This document shows positions 9,490-18,261 of a stretch of 64,000 nt of DNA, piece after piece. Source of the stretch: RUG12461 sp045657665 (GTDB lineage Bacteria > Bacillota > Clostridia > Lachnospirales > Lachnospiraceae); contig JAZOTN010000004.1 in assembly GCA_045657665.1 (NCBI GenBank), positions 1 through 64,000 of the forward strand, in the 5' to 3' direction. Each line of letters starts with the position of its first letter. The stretch's first letter is position 1. The notes under the pieces are model-generated. The model did no database searches. It was given only the letters and a program-made list of their open reading frames with translations, and was not told the DNA's origin. A program made the translations under genes and the position numbers.

Positions 9490-10683
9490 ATGAAGATCAT
9501 TCCACGAACAACATATCTGGAGGAGCTGTCAGGATTAAGAAACATCCCTGACATCAAGATCATTACCGGAATTAGAAGATCTGGTAAATCAAAACTGATG
9601 GATGCATTCATTCAAGAGATTGAGAAAGCGGATCCAACTGGAAATATTATACATATCAATTATAACTTGACGAAATATGAAGACCTGTTTGAATACCATG
9701 CACTGGAGAACTATATAGAGACCTGTTATAAGGCAGAAGTAAATAATTATGTTCTGATTGATGAGATTCAGATGTGTGATCATTTCGAAAAAGCGGTTAA
9801 CAGTCTCCATGCCAAAGAAAAGTACGATATCTATGTAACCGGTTCAAATGCTTTCCTTCAGAGCAGCGATCTTGCAACACTATTCGTAGGAAGAACTTAT
9901 GAGGTTCACATTCTTCCTTTCTCGTTTAAGGAGTATGTATCATACTTTCCGACTGACAATATAAATGCCAGCCTGACAAAGTATATGACCGAAGGAGGAA
10001 TGGCCGGTTCATTTCTTTACAAAGACCTGGATCAAAAATACAGATATATTAATACAGAAGTGTTGAATGCTCTGGTGGTCAGAGACATTATAGCGAAAAA
10101 CAAGATCCGTAATGAACCGTTACTTCACATTCTGATAGATTTCCTTATGGATAATATCGGCAGTGAGGTTTCCGTGCGCTCTATCACAGATTCGCTTTCG
10201 GGAAACAAAACAAAAGCAGATCATAAGACGATCGGCAAGTATATTGAATATCTATGCAAGGCTTTCGCTTTTTATCGTGTAAGAAGATACGATATTAAGG
10301 GCAAGAAATATCTTAGATCAACCGATAAATACTACCTTTCCGATCATAGTTTTAAATACGCCCGGCTTGGGACAAAAAATATGGATTATGGTCATGTGCT
10401 CGAGAATATCGTTGCCATAGAACTGATCAGACGAGGCTACGAGATCTATGTCGGCGTTGTAGGTGGGAAAGAGATCGATTTTGTTGCTATGAAACAGGGA
10501 AGCAAAATGTATATTCAAGTATCGTATGATATAACAGAACAAAAAACATTTGACAGAGAAGTTGCACCATTACTTAAAATAGGCGATGCATATCCTAAGA
10601 TCGTCATCGCAAGAACTTATCAACCAGAATATCAGTATGAAGGAATAAGAATTATCGACGCAGCCGAATGGCTATCCGGATGA
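9490..10683 (+). CDS. AAA family ATPase with DUF4143 C-terminal domain
   Basis: The 397-residue product has an AAA_14-type ATPase domain: Walker A GIRRSGKS near residue 26, Walker B VLIDEIQM near residue 92 and a GSNAFL sensor-like segment near 118. A linker and a DUF4143-type C-terminal domain follow. The C-terminal part contains GGKEIDFV followed by MYIQVSY, which resembles the restriction-nuclease-like fold of this family, with the usual final lysine apparently replaced. Such proteins are common, frequently duplicated accessory genes in Clostridia with no agreed function. A GGTGGAGG ribosome binding site precedes the ATG. The gene is plus-strand between two minus-strand activator sequences, so it is an insertion into the dehydratase locus; its A/T-richer codons also differ from its neighbours. 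Confidence 0.85.
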   Translation: MKIIPRTTYLEELSGLRNIPDIKIITGIRRSGKSKLMDAFIQEIEKADPTGNIIHINYNLTKYEDLFEYHALENYIETCYKAEVNNYVLIDEIQMCDHFEKAVNSLHAKEKYDIYVTGSNAFLQSSDLATLFVGRTYEVHILPFSFKEYVSYFPTDNINASLTKYMTEGGMAGSFLYKDLDQKYRYINTEVLNALVVRDIIAKNKIRNEPLLHILIDFLMDNIGSEVSVRSITDSLSGNKTKADHKTIGKYIEYLCKAFAFYRVRRYDIKGKKYLRSTDKYYLSDHSFKYARLGTKNMDYGHVLENIVAIELIRRGYEIYVGVVGGKEIDFVAMKQGSKMYIQVSYDITEQKTFDREVAPLLKIGDAYPKIVIARTYQPEYQYEGIRIIDAAEWLSG

Positions 10684-10718
10684 TGGAATATGACTTTTTC
10701 GTCGCGTTAGAGCTGGAA

Positions 10719-12386
10719 TCAGGTAAGTCCATACACCGCCGCCCCCACAGCTCCCACGATCTCCGGCTCTTCCGGGATATAGAGCTTTCCGGGGAGATGT
10801 TCTTCTAAAGCCTTGATGACACCGGGGTTTTTCGCAACACCGCCGGTCATCATGACGGTTTCTTCGATCCCGACTTTCCTGAGAAGCCCCATTGCCTTTC
10901 CGGCGATGGCCCGGTGCAGTCCCATGGCGATATCTGCAGTTTCTTCATTTCGTGCGATCAGCGAGATCACCTCGGATTCCGCGAAAACCGTACACATGCT
11001 GCTGATGGGCACATTTTTTCCGGAGCCAAGGGAGATGGGCCCCAGCTGATCCACCGGGATCTCCAGCGTCCTTGCCATGGCTTCCAAAAACCGCCCCGTT
11101 CCGGCTGCGCACTTATCATTCATGACAAAATCAACAACATCTCCTTTTTCATCGATCCGGATAGCCTTGCTGTCCTGACCGCCGATGTCCAGGATCGTGC
11201 GGACGGCAGGATTGAAGTAATGAGCACCCATCCCGTGGCAGCTGATCTCTGTCACATTCTCATCTGCAAAATCAATGGAAACCCGACCGTATCCGGTAGA
11301 GATGATTCGGCTTAGATCCTCTCGCTTTAACCCGGCCTTCTGTAAAACCGCATCAAACGCTTTTCTGGCGCTTTCCATGGACTTCGCGCCGGTCCGGATC
11401 ACTTCATAGGCTACGATCTCCCGTCTGCTGTTCATGATCACGGCGTTTGTGGAAGTGGAACCGCTGTCGATCCCCAGGACGTATCGGATCGTTCCGTCCT
11501 CTGCCGATACCGTTTTCCCGTCCGCAGTTCTTTTTTTCATGTTGATCTCCTCCAAAAACGCTTCCATGCGTGTGCGGATCTGTCCTTCGCTCCCTGTGGT
11601 CGCATCCGTCTCAATGGCCAGAAGAGGAACATCGGACGTCTTTTTATATTCCGCATATTCAAACGAAAAATTGTCACAGAACTTTACCGTATGGTAAAGG
11701 ATCCCGTCTAGTTGCCCGGAAAAGCCGGACAGAGCATCTCTCCGGCCGGATGCGTTTGCCATGCGCATACAGGGGAACTGGTTCAGAAGGTGAAACGCAT
11801 ATTCTTTCCGGTCTTCTGTCAGCGGAATCTCACGTGTGATACCGGTGCAGGTCATGTCAAAAAGGATGCGTGCGTGGTGCTCTTTTAAGATCCGGTAAAC
11901 AGCGGGGTTCGCTCTGGCTCCGAGAATGCCGATTTTTGGCGCATCCTCCGCGGGCTTCCATGAAAGTGATTCTTCCTTAAGGGAGGGATTCCCTTCCGAT
12001 GACATAGTATCTCCGAATTTTTCTCGCAAAGCAGATAAGAACCTCTCCATCTCAGCGGCATAAAGCTCTGCTGCAAAATCATTCGCTGCGCGCGGCACAT
12101 CAAGGAGATAAAAGAAACGATCCGGAAAAGCCTTCCGAAGCGCGTCATAGAGCCGCCTGATACTGTCACAGCAGGTGGTGAGAATGATCCCGGAAAGCTC
12201 CGGATCCTGATCGAACGCCGCAGCGGCGTCTTCAAAAACCGCTTTCGCGTATGAGCAGACGTTCGGATGGAGCGCGATGTCTGCCTGCGGAAAAGAAAGA
12301 ACCTCCGGGGAAAGCCGTTTCATATGAATGCCGAGACTGTTTAAAAGCTCGACGGGCGTATATTTGCAAACATATCCAAGTGTCAT
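10719..12386 (-). CDS. 2-hydroxyacyl-CoA dehydratase activator fused to HgdB-like domain
   Basis: The 555-residue protein is a two-part fusion. Residues 1 to about 290 resemble the D-component (HgdB/FldB family) of 2-hydroxyacyl-CoA dehydratases. Residues 301-555 are a BadF/HgdC-type ATPase activator, with phosphate loop GIDSGST at 305-311, DIGGQDSK at 400-407, and two cysteines, C426 (NDKCAAGTG) and C465 (SSMCTVF). The 39-residue spacing of these cysteines equals that of the pair that binds the bridging [4Fe-4S] cluster in known activators. The expected role is ATP-driven one-electron reduction of a dehydratase partner. It overlaps the upstream HgdB-like gene by 4 bases (ATGA), so the two are translationally coupled. 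Its last codons probably derive from an insertion event, and no terminator follows it directly. Confidence 0.88.
   Translation of the reverse strand: MTLGYVCKYTPVELLNSLGIHMKRLSPEVLSFPQADIALHPNVCSYAKAVFEDAAAAFDQDPELSGIILTTCCDSIRRLYDALRKAFPDRFFYLLDVPRAANDFAAELYAAEMERFLSALREKFGDTMSSEGNPSLKEESLSWKPAEDAPKIGILGARANPAVYRILKEHHARILFDMTCTGITREIPLTEDRKEYAFHLLNQFPCMRMANASGRRDALSGFSGQLDGILYHTVKFCDNFSFEYAEYKKTSDVPLLAIETDATTGSEGQIRTRMEAFLEEINMKKRTADGKTVSAEDGTIRYVLGIDSGSTSTNAVIMNSRREIVAYEVIRTGAKSMESARKAFDAVLQKAGLKREDLSRIISTGYGRVSIDFADENVTEISCHGMGAHYFNPAVRTILDIGGQDSKAIRIDEKGDVVDFVMNDKCAAGTGRFLEAMARTLEIPVDQLGPISLGSGKNVPISSMCTVFAESEVISLIARNEETADIAMGLHRAIAGKAMGLLRKVGIEETVMMTGGVAKNPGVIKALEEHLPGKLYIPEEPEIVGAVGAAVYGLT
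10814..10848. repeat. 35-bp perfect direct repeat, copy 2
   Basis: Mate of 9369-9403; lies inside the intact activator gene near its 3' end. Confidence 0.85.
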
Positions 12387-13639
12387 TCGATCATCTCCAG
12401 AAAAGCTTCCACTCTTGTTTTAATCTGCGCATCGCCGCTGTTCTTCCGGTCGATGCCGTCCCCGTCCAGAACAAGGATCGGGAGGGAGGCTCTTGCCGCT
12501 GCTTCCCGGATCCGCTGTACTCCGCCGATGGACTGCTTGCAGCCCCAGTGACAGAAATGGATCAGAGCATCTGCACGAAGCTCTTTTGCCATCCGAATAA
12601 CGAACTCCTCTTTTTCCTCAAAGGGACGGTTATAAAGATTCCGGATCAGCTTCGTGGCAAGGGATGCAAATGGGTCCTTCAAATCCAGCGGGTCCATATA
12701 GTCCATATTCATCTCGAATCCCTGGATCTGGTAACGGCTGCTGATATTGAGGACTTCTTTCAGGGTTTCCTGATAAAAAGGAAGGAGGTGCACCCAGAAG
12801 ATCCTTTTCCCTTCAAAGGCCGGCGCGGTCCTGATCTCCTCCGCAAGAGAGGAAAAGAAGTGAAGCGCCTCAGGGGAGCCGATCGAAAGGTGCGTTACGA
12901 AAAGGCCGTACATCTGGAGTGTCAGGGTGGTCGGGAAATAACGGGAAGCCTTTTCCTTCAGGTATTCTTTAAAAAGTGCTCTGGAGCGGTTTTCGCGGTC
13001 CAGAACCTCCCTCAGGCAGTCAATGTCAAAGTGTTTCCCGGTGAGGCCTTCCAAGGTCCGGACAAGCTCCCGGAGCTGCTCGGAGACGTAGCGGAGCGTG
13101 TCTTTATTAAGGACAGACGGAATATCCAGTAAAACAGTGGGGATACCGGTTTTCGAATGAACAAGCCGGAACGTGTTGAAATTGGCGTCGCAGGCAACAG
13201 ATGCGGCGACAGCGACTTTTGCGGAAGGAAGCACCCCGCTTTCCGTAAGCCCCAGAAAGCATTTATGGTAGGAGCAGAGCGTGGGCGCGATCCCCATGGC
13301 TTCCGCCTCGGACAAAAACAGATCCTCGATCATGAATCCGGACATGAAGGACGAGAACGCCTCCGCCGATACACACTGAAAGCCGAAGCTCTCAAGGATC
13401 TCCACCGGAGCGAAAAGGTTTGTCCAGGCGGTCGACTCCGGATGGCGGATCCCGGAAAGAATGCCGCGTACCGCGAGGCTGTTGAGCTCAATATAGGCTT
13501 TCGGGATGCGTTTGTCCGAAAGGTGCTTTGCCCGGAAGTTCTCCAGAAAAAGACCGGTTTCGATCATCCTCCGCGCTGCAACGGGATGTGCGGGCGTATA
13601 TTTTTTGATAAGGTTTCCGTAGGTCTTTACGACTTCCAT
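12383..13639 (-). CDS. 2-hydroxyacyl-CoA dehydratase family protein (HgdB-like)
   Basis: The 418-residue protein has the D-component fold signature of 2-hydroxyacyl-CoA dehydratases, including the C-terminal stretch HFCHWGCKQ and a following VLDGDGIDRKNSG-type strand that resembles the HgdB C-terminal region. With the fused activator it forms a two-gene unit that may act as a small dehydratase or related reductase of unknown substrate. I place the start at MEVVKTYGN (13639). The frame stays open to 13729, but that extension is hydrophobic, lacks a ribosome binding site and contains the promoter at 13649-13677. No convincing Shine-Dalgarno sequence precedes 13639, so the mRNA may be nearly leaderless. 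Confidence 0.8.
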   Translation of the reverse strand: MEVVKTYGNLIKKYTPAHPVAARRMIETGLFLENFRAKHLSDKRIPKAYIELNSLAVRGILSGIRHPESTAWTNLFAPVEILESFGFQCVSAEAFSSFMSGFMIEDLFLSEAEAMGIAPTLCSYHKCFLGLTESGVLPSAKVAVAASVACDANFNTFRLVHSKTGIPTVLLDIPSVLNKDTLRYVSEQLRELVRTLEGLTGKHFDIDCLREVLDRENRSRALFKEYLKEKASRYFPTTLTLQMYGLFVTHLSIGSPEALHFFSSLAEEIRTAPAFEGKRIFWVHLLPFYQETLKEVLNISSRYQIQGFEMNMDYMDPLDLKDPFASLATKLIRNLYNRPFEEKEEFVIRMAKELRADALIHFCHWGCKQSIGGVQRIREAAARASLPILVLDGDGIDRKNSGDAQIKTRVEAFLEMIE

Positions 13640-13648
13640 AGTCTTTTT

Positions 13649-13677
13649 ATCGTACCATATGAAGAAAAAAGTGTCGA
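13649..13677 (-). promoter_or_regulatory. Sigma-A-type promoter for dehydratase operon
   Basis: On the minus strand TCGACA (13677-13672), a 17-base spacer and TACGAT (13654-13649) match the vegetative promoter consensus well. Transcription would start near 13642, only about 3 bases before the chosen ATG. Confidence 0.55.
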
Positions 13678-13744
13678 GATTCATAGAAATCGAAAAGTTG
13701 TTGTGATAGAATAAAAAAGGATATGCCATTCGGAGGAAAAAAAG

Positions 13745-14584
13745 TTGAGTTCGCAGGATAAGCTGGAACAGATTTTAAGGGAAATCCATGTGATGATCGC
13801 GGAAGCACCGCCCCTTAATGGTGTTGACAATCAGATCATCGTGGACAAGCGCGTGGTGTACGAGCACTTGAACCGGCTCAATGTGGCGATCTACGAGATC
13901 ATGGATGAGTATGAGCTGACGCAGCAGTCGAGGGACCGTGCCGAACGTGATGCCAGAAAGCATGGCGAGGACATTGTGCACAAGGCGGATCTTCAGGCTG
14001 AGGACGTTTATGCTGCATCGATCCTGTATACCAATGATGCGCTCTCCCGCATGCAGTACATCATGCAGGATGTGATCGATCATTTCGAAAAGGCTTCGAA
14101 CGATGCGAAGGAGCTCCTTGCCGAGGAGCGCCGCACAGTGCGTGCCAACCAGTCCGAGCTGAAAGGCCAGCTCCAGGATCTTAAGGACACGGAGAAGTAT
14201 CTGCGTATCATCGAAGAGACCAATAAAAAGATAGAACGCGAACGGGAAGAAGAACAGCGCCGCGGCAAAAAGAAGGAACGAAGTCCCTATGCGGATGTCA
14301 AAGCAGAGATCAAGGTCAATCCGGAGTATTTCGAGCGGATCGGCGTCCAGGTGGATGACGAAGGAAATCCCGTAATACCGGGTGATGAAGAGGTTCCGCC
14401 GGATTCTGCGCTTTCCCGTTATCATAAATCACCGATCAGGAGCCATTTTGAGGATGATCTTGAGATCATCGAGTTCCCGGACGAGGAAAAGCCGCTGCAA
14501 AAGGCGGAGGTCAAGGTCAATCTGGACTCCGAATACTTTAAGAGAATGCGAAAAGAAAGGGGTACTACCGATGAAGATATTTGA
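13745..14584 (+). CDS. Coiled-coil cytoplasmic protein, unknown function
   Basis: The 279-residue product starts at a TTG preceded by GGAGG at 13733-13737. It is highly charged. Residues about 50-190 are predicted coiled coil (long Glu/Lys/Arg/Gln heptad-like stretches such as KKIEREREEEQRRGKKK), and the C-terminal 90 residues are acidic and disordered-looking. It contains two related segments, IKVNPEYFERIGV and VKVNLDSEYFKRMR, which may be short linear binding motifs. No signal peptide or membrane segment is seen. It resembles coiled-coil scaffold proteins (DivIVA or ATP synthase b-subunit-like) only in composition. It overlaps the following hydratase gene by 14 bases, so they are co-expressed. 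I do not recognise a family. Confidence 0.75.
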   Translation: MSSQDKLEQILREIHVMIAEAPPLNGVDNQIIVDKRVVYEHLNRLNVAIYEIMDEYELTQQSRDRAERDARKHGEDIVHKADLQAEDVYAASILYTNDALSRMQYIMQDVIDHFEKASNDAKELLAEERRTVRANQSELKGQLQDLKDTEKYLRIIEETNKKIEREREEEQRRGKKKERSPYADVKAEIKVNPEYFERIGVQVDDEGNPVIPGDEEVPPDSALSRYHKSPIRSHFEDDLEIIEFPDEEKPLQKAEVKVNLDSEYFKRMRKERGTTDEDI

Positions 14585-16829
14585 CGGAGGTGTTTTTTAC
14601 CTTCAGGGCGAAAAGGTCGTTCCGGAAAAGGAAGCGGATGCGCGTCTTGATCCAAGGGAAGCACGGAAGGGGACGATCAGTTACGGGATCCTGAAGGAAC
14701 ACAACCGCTCCGGAGATATGGAGAACCTAAAGATCCGATTTGATAAGCTGACGAGTCATGATATTACTTTTGTCGGGATCATCCAGACGGCACGGGCTTC
14801 GGGTCTTGAGAAGTTCCCGATCCCATATGTGCTGACGAACTGCCACAACAGCCTCTGTGCCGTTGGCGGCACGATCAATGAAGATGACCACGTGTTCGGT
14901 CTTTCCGCCGCAAAAAAGTACGGCGGTATTTATGTTCCGCCGCATCAGGCAGTCATTCACCAGTTTGCCCGTGAAATGCTCGCGGAATGCGGAGCGATGA
15001 TCCTCGGATCCGATTCGCATACAAGATACGGTGCGCTCGGCACGATGGCGGTCGGCGAAGGCGGCGGCGAGCTGGTAAAGCAGCTTCTTTCAAGGACTTA
15101 TGATATCAGGATGCCGGGTGTGATCGGTGTTCACCTTACCGGGAGCCTGAATCCGGGCGTTGGCCCGCAGGACGTGGCCATTGCTCTGATCGGAGAAGTG
15201 TTTGAAAAAGGTTATGTCAAGAATAAGGTCATGGAGTTTGTCGGACCCGGCGTGGCAAACCTTTCCGCGGATATGCGGATCGGGATCGATGTCATGACGA
15301 CCGAGACTACCTGCCTTTCCTCAATCTGGCAGACGGATGAGAAAGTCAGGGAATTCTATGGTATCCATGGAAGGGAGGAAGCTTATAAAGAGCTCGCTCC
15401 AGCGGATACTGCTTACTATGACGGCTGGATCGAGCTTGACCTCTCGGAGATCAAACCGATGATCGCGATGCCGTTCCATCCGAGCAATGCTTATACGATC
15501 GAGGAAGTGAACGCAAACCTCATGGACATCCTCGATGAATGTGAGAAGCGGGCGGCAGTCAGCTTTGGCGGACAGGTAAAGCCTGATTTCAAGAGCAAGG
15601 TCCGGAACGGAAAGCTCATCTGTGACCAGGGGATCATTGCGGGATGCGCCGGCGGCGGCTTTGAAAACATCTGTGACGCGGCGGATATCCTCTCCGGAAA
15701 AAGCATCGGATCGGATGAATTTACACTTTCCGTTTATCCGGCATCCCAGCCGGTCTATATGGAGCTTATCAAAAACGGTGCGGCTGCAAAGCTCATGGAA
15801 ACAGGTGCGGTTCTCAAGACCGCGTTCTGCGGACCGTGCTTCGGAGCCGGTGATACACCGTCCAACAACGGATTTTCCATCCGGCACTCCACGCGGAACT
15901 TCCCGAACCGTGAGGGCAGCAAGGTACAAAACGGTCAGATCGCTTCCGTTGCGCTGATGGACGCGCGTTCCATTGCGGCGACTGCGGCAAATAAGGGCGT
16001 ATTGACCGCTGCCACGGAAATGGATGTTGAATATACAAAACCGAAGTATTTCTTCGATAAGACGATCTATGAAAACAGGGTCTTTGACAGCAAAGGAAAG
16101 GCGGATTCGTCCGTCGAGCTTCGCTTCGGCCCGAACATCAAAGACTGGCCGGCAATGCGTGAGCTTCCTCAGCACCTTGTCCTTAGGGTGGTTTCCGAGA
16201 TCCATGATCCGGTGACTACGACGGATGAACTGATTCCGTCCGGAGAAACCTCATCCTACCGCTCCAACCCTCTCGGGCTTGCGGAGTTCACACTCTCGAG
16301 GAAGGATCCCGCCTATGTCGGCAGGGCAAAAGAGGTACAGGCGGCAGAGAAAGCGCTTCTTGACGGAAAAGATCCCATAGCCTCTTTGCCCGCGATCGGA
16401 GATGCGTTAAAACAGATCCGTGAGCATTTCCCGGAGGCGGGAGATGATAAGATCGGCATCGGAAGCACCATTTTTGCGGTGAAGCCGGGAGACGGTTCCG
16501 CAAGAGAGCAGGCGGCTTCCTGCCAGAAGGTGCTCGGCGGCTGGGCGAATATTGCGAATGAATACGCGACAAAGCGCTACCGCAGCAATCTCATCAACTG
16601 GGGTATGCTGCCGTTCCTCATTAAAGAGGGAGACCTTCCGTTCGGACTCGGAGATTTTCTGTTTCTTCCGGATATCCGGGATGCAGTCGCAAGTAAGGTC
16701 GATGAGATCAAGGCTTTTGTGATCAAAGGCGGCGCTATGGAGGAGTTTTCGCTGACACTCGGAGAGTTGACGGATGATGAGAGGCAGGTTATCCTGGACG
16801 GATGCCTCATCAATTATTACAGGAGATAA
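14571..16829 (+). CDS. Aconitase-family hydratase
   Basis: The 752-residue protein belongs to the aconitase/homoaconitase superfamily. Visible signatures are NCHNSLCAVGG near residue 85, GSDSHTRYGALGTMAVGEGG near 145, a CDQGIIAGCAGGGF segment near 350, and CGPCFGAGDTPSNNG near 420, whose cysteines fit [4Fe-4S] cluster ligands. A swivel-domain-like C-terminal part follows. It should catalyse a stereospecific hydration/dehydration of a hydroxy-di- or tricarboxylate; the exact substrate cannot be read from sequence. The start at 14571 has an AAAGAAAGGGG ribosome binding site and lies inside the end of the coiled-coil gene. The frame is open further upstream, but that part encodes the neighbour in another frame. 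Confidence 0.85.
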   Translation: MKIFDGGVFYLQGEKVVPEKEADARLDPREARKGTISYGILKEHNRSGDMENLKIRFDKLTSHDITFVGIIQTARASGLEKFPIPYVLTNCHNSLCAVGGTINEDDHVFGLSAAKKYGGIYVPPHQAVIHQFAREMLAECGAMILGSDSHTRYGALGTMAVGEGGGELVKQLLSRTYDIRMPGVIGVHLTGSLNPGVGPQDVAIALIGEVFEKGYVKNKVMEFVGPGVANLSADMRIGIDVMTTETTCLSSIWQTDEKVREFYGIHGREEAYKELAPADTAYYDGWIELDLSEIKPMIAMPFHPSNAYTIEEVNANLMDILDECEKRAAVSFGGQVKPDFKSKVRNGKLICDQGIIAGCAGGGFENICDAADILSGKSIGSDEFTLSVYPASQPVYMELIKNGAAAKLMETGAVLKTAFCGPCFGAGDTPSNNGFSIRHSTRNFPNREGSKVQNGQIASVALMDARSIAATAANKGVLTAATEMDVEYTKPKYFFDKTIYENRVFDSKGKADSSVELRFGPNIKDWPAMRELPQHLVLRVVSEIHDPVTTTDELIPSGETSSYRSNPLGLAEFTLSRKDPAYVGRAKEVQAAEKALLDGKDPIASLPAIGDALKQIREHFPEAGDDKIGIGSTIFAVKPGDGSAREQAASCQKVLGGWANIANEYATKRYRSNLINWGMLPFLIKEGDLPFGLGDFLFLPDIRDAVASKVDEIKAFVIKGGAMEEFSLTLGELTDDERQVILDGCLINYYRR

Positions 16830-16839
16830 GACCGGTTTT

Positions 16840-18249
16840 ATGGACACTGAAGAAAAGAACCTGAACGAAACAAAACCGGAAGATCCGGCGGTCGGGGTTT
16901 CGGAAACAGAGGAAGAGATCCGGGCAGAAAAGGCGGAAAAGAAAAGGCTGTTTTCCATCGGTAAGATGATCTTCCTGACCTTTCTGGCCTGTATCATCGT
17001 CTTTTTCCTGATCTTCCGTTATCAGGGTCTGCAGGATTTCTGGGACAAGTTTCTTCTTGTCATGCAGCCGATCCTTTTCGGTATGATCGGGGCTTACCTC
17101 GTGAACCCCATCATGAAGGCATATGAGAGAGGGATGCTGAAGTTCTTTCTGCCCCGCAGCAAGAACGAAAAGAGAACGAAGAGGACGGTCCGGAATGTTG
17201 CCATTGCGCTCGGACTCGTTACCTTCCTTGCCATCATTGCGGCGATCATCGGGATCATCATTCCGCAGATGGTCAACAATATCGCGGATCTGACGGTATC
17301 CGTGCCGAAACAATTCAAACAGTTTACTGTCTGGGTAAACAGCAATTCCAATTCTCCGATCATGGAAATGGCGCTCGATACGCTCAATGATGCGGTGGAT
17401 TCCTTTATCAGATGGCTGAAAGCTGATCTGCTGAAGGAAGTGCTGGGTTATGTTGTCACCTTTGTCAGCAGTTTGTATCTGGTGATCAAGAGTCTTCTGA
17501 ACCTTCTTATCGGGATCGTGGTAGCAGTCTACATCCTGGAGACGAAAGAGAAGTTCAAGGGCCAGACGAAAAAGATCATCTATTCCTTTACGAACCCCGT
17601 TACGGGCAACAAGATCATCGGGATCATGCGCCGGTGCAACGAGATCTTCGGCGGTTTCATCATCGGCAAGATCATCGATTCCATGATCATCGGCGTGATC
17701 GCGTATGTTGCATGTCTGATTATGCGGATGCCTTACCCGGCACTGCTCGGTACGATCATCGGCGTGACGAACATCATTCCGTTCTTCGGACCGTTTATCG
17801 GCGCGATCCCCTGTATCATCCTGGTGGGACTCTACAACCCCATCATGGCGCTTTATATGATCATTTTTATCATCATTCTGCAGCAGGTGGACGGCAATAT
17901 CATCGGCCCCAAGATCCTCGGGGATTATACGGGCCTTACCAGCTTCTGGGTGATCTTTTCCATCCTCATCGGCGGCGGTTTCTTTGGTGTGATCGGCATG
18001 ATCCTCGGTGTTCCGATTTTTGCGGTGATCTATTACCTGCTGAAGAGGTTCTTTGAATACAAGCTCAGGAAAAAGAACATGCCGACGGAGACAGAAGCCT
18101 ATGTACGTGCGGTCAAGGTGGATAGTGAGACACTGGCGCTTAAATACCCGGAGGATCTCACCGAAGAGGAGGCGAAAGCGGAACGGGGGCAGAGTGTCCG
18201 GAAAAGCAAGCTTTCGGATTTCTTCAGAAAAAAGAAAAATAAAAAGTAG
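16840..18249 (+). CDS. AI-2E family transporter (PerM-like permease)
   Basis: The 469-residue membrane protein has an acidic N-terminal tail and then about eight hydrophobic segments, starting with MIFLTFLACIIVFFLIF. The C-terminal half carries the PerM family pattern: a GGFIIGKIIDSMIIGVIAY segment, a P-rich loop in GTIIGVTNIIPFFGPFIG, a QQVDGNIIGPKILG motif and a final G-rich helix pair. A basic C-terminal tail ends KKKNKK. Family members are membrane exporters or permeases; some export autoinducer-2, others act as Na+/H+ antiporters, and the substrate here is unknown. The start is 16840, with AGGAGA at 16821-16826. The gene begins 10 bases after the hydratase stop and leads into the TPR protein, so these are probably one transcript. 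Confidence 0.88.
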   Translation: MDTEEKNLNETKPEDPAVGVSETEEEIRAEKAEKKRLFSIGKMIFLTFLACIIVFFLIFRYQGLQDFWDKFLLVMQPILFGMIGAYLVNPIMKAYERGMLKFFLPRSKNEKRTKRTVRNVAIALGLVTFLAIIAAIIGIIIPQMVNNIADLTVSVPKQFKQFTVWVNSNSNSPIMEMALDTLNDAVDSFIRWLKADLLKEVLGYVVTFVSSLYLVIKSLLNLLIGIVVAVYILETKEKFKGQTKKIIYSFTNPVTGNKIIGIMRRCNEIFGGFIIGKIIDSMIIGVIAYVACLIMRMPYPALLGTIIGVTNIIPFFGPFIGAIPCIILVGLYNPIMALYMIIFIIILQQVDGNIIGPKILGDYTGLTSFWVIFSILIGGGFFGVIGMILGVPIFAVIYYLLKRFFEYKLRKKNMPTETEAYVRAVKVDSETLALKYPEDLTEEEAKAERGQSVRKSKLSDFFRKKKNKK

Positions 18250-18261
18250 GAGTGACTGGTT

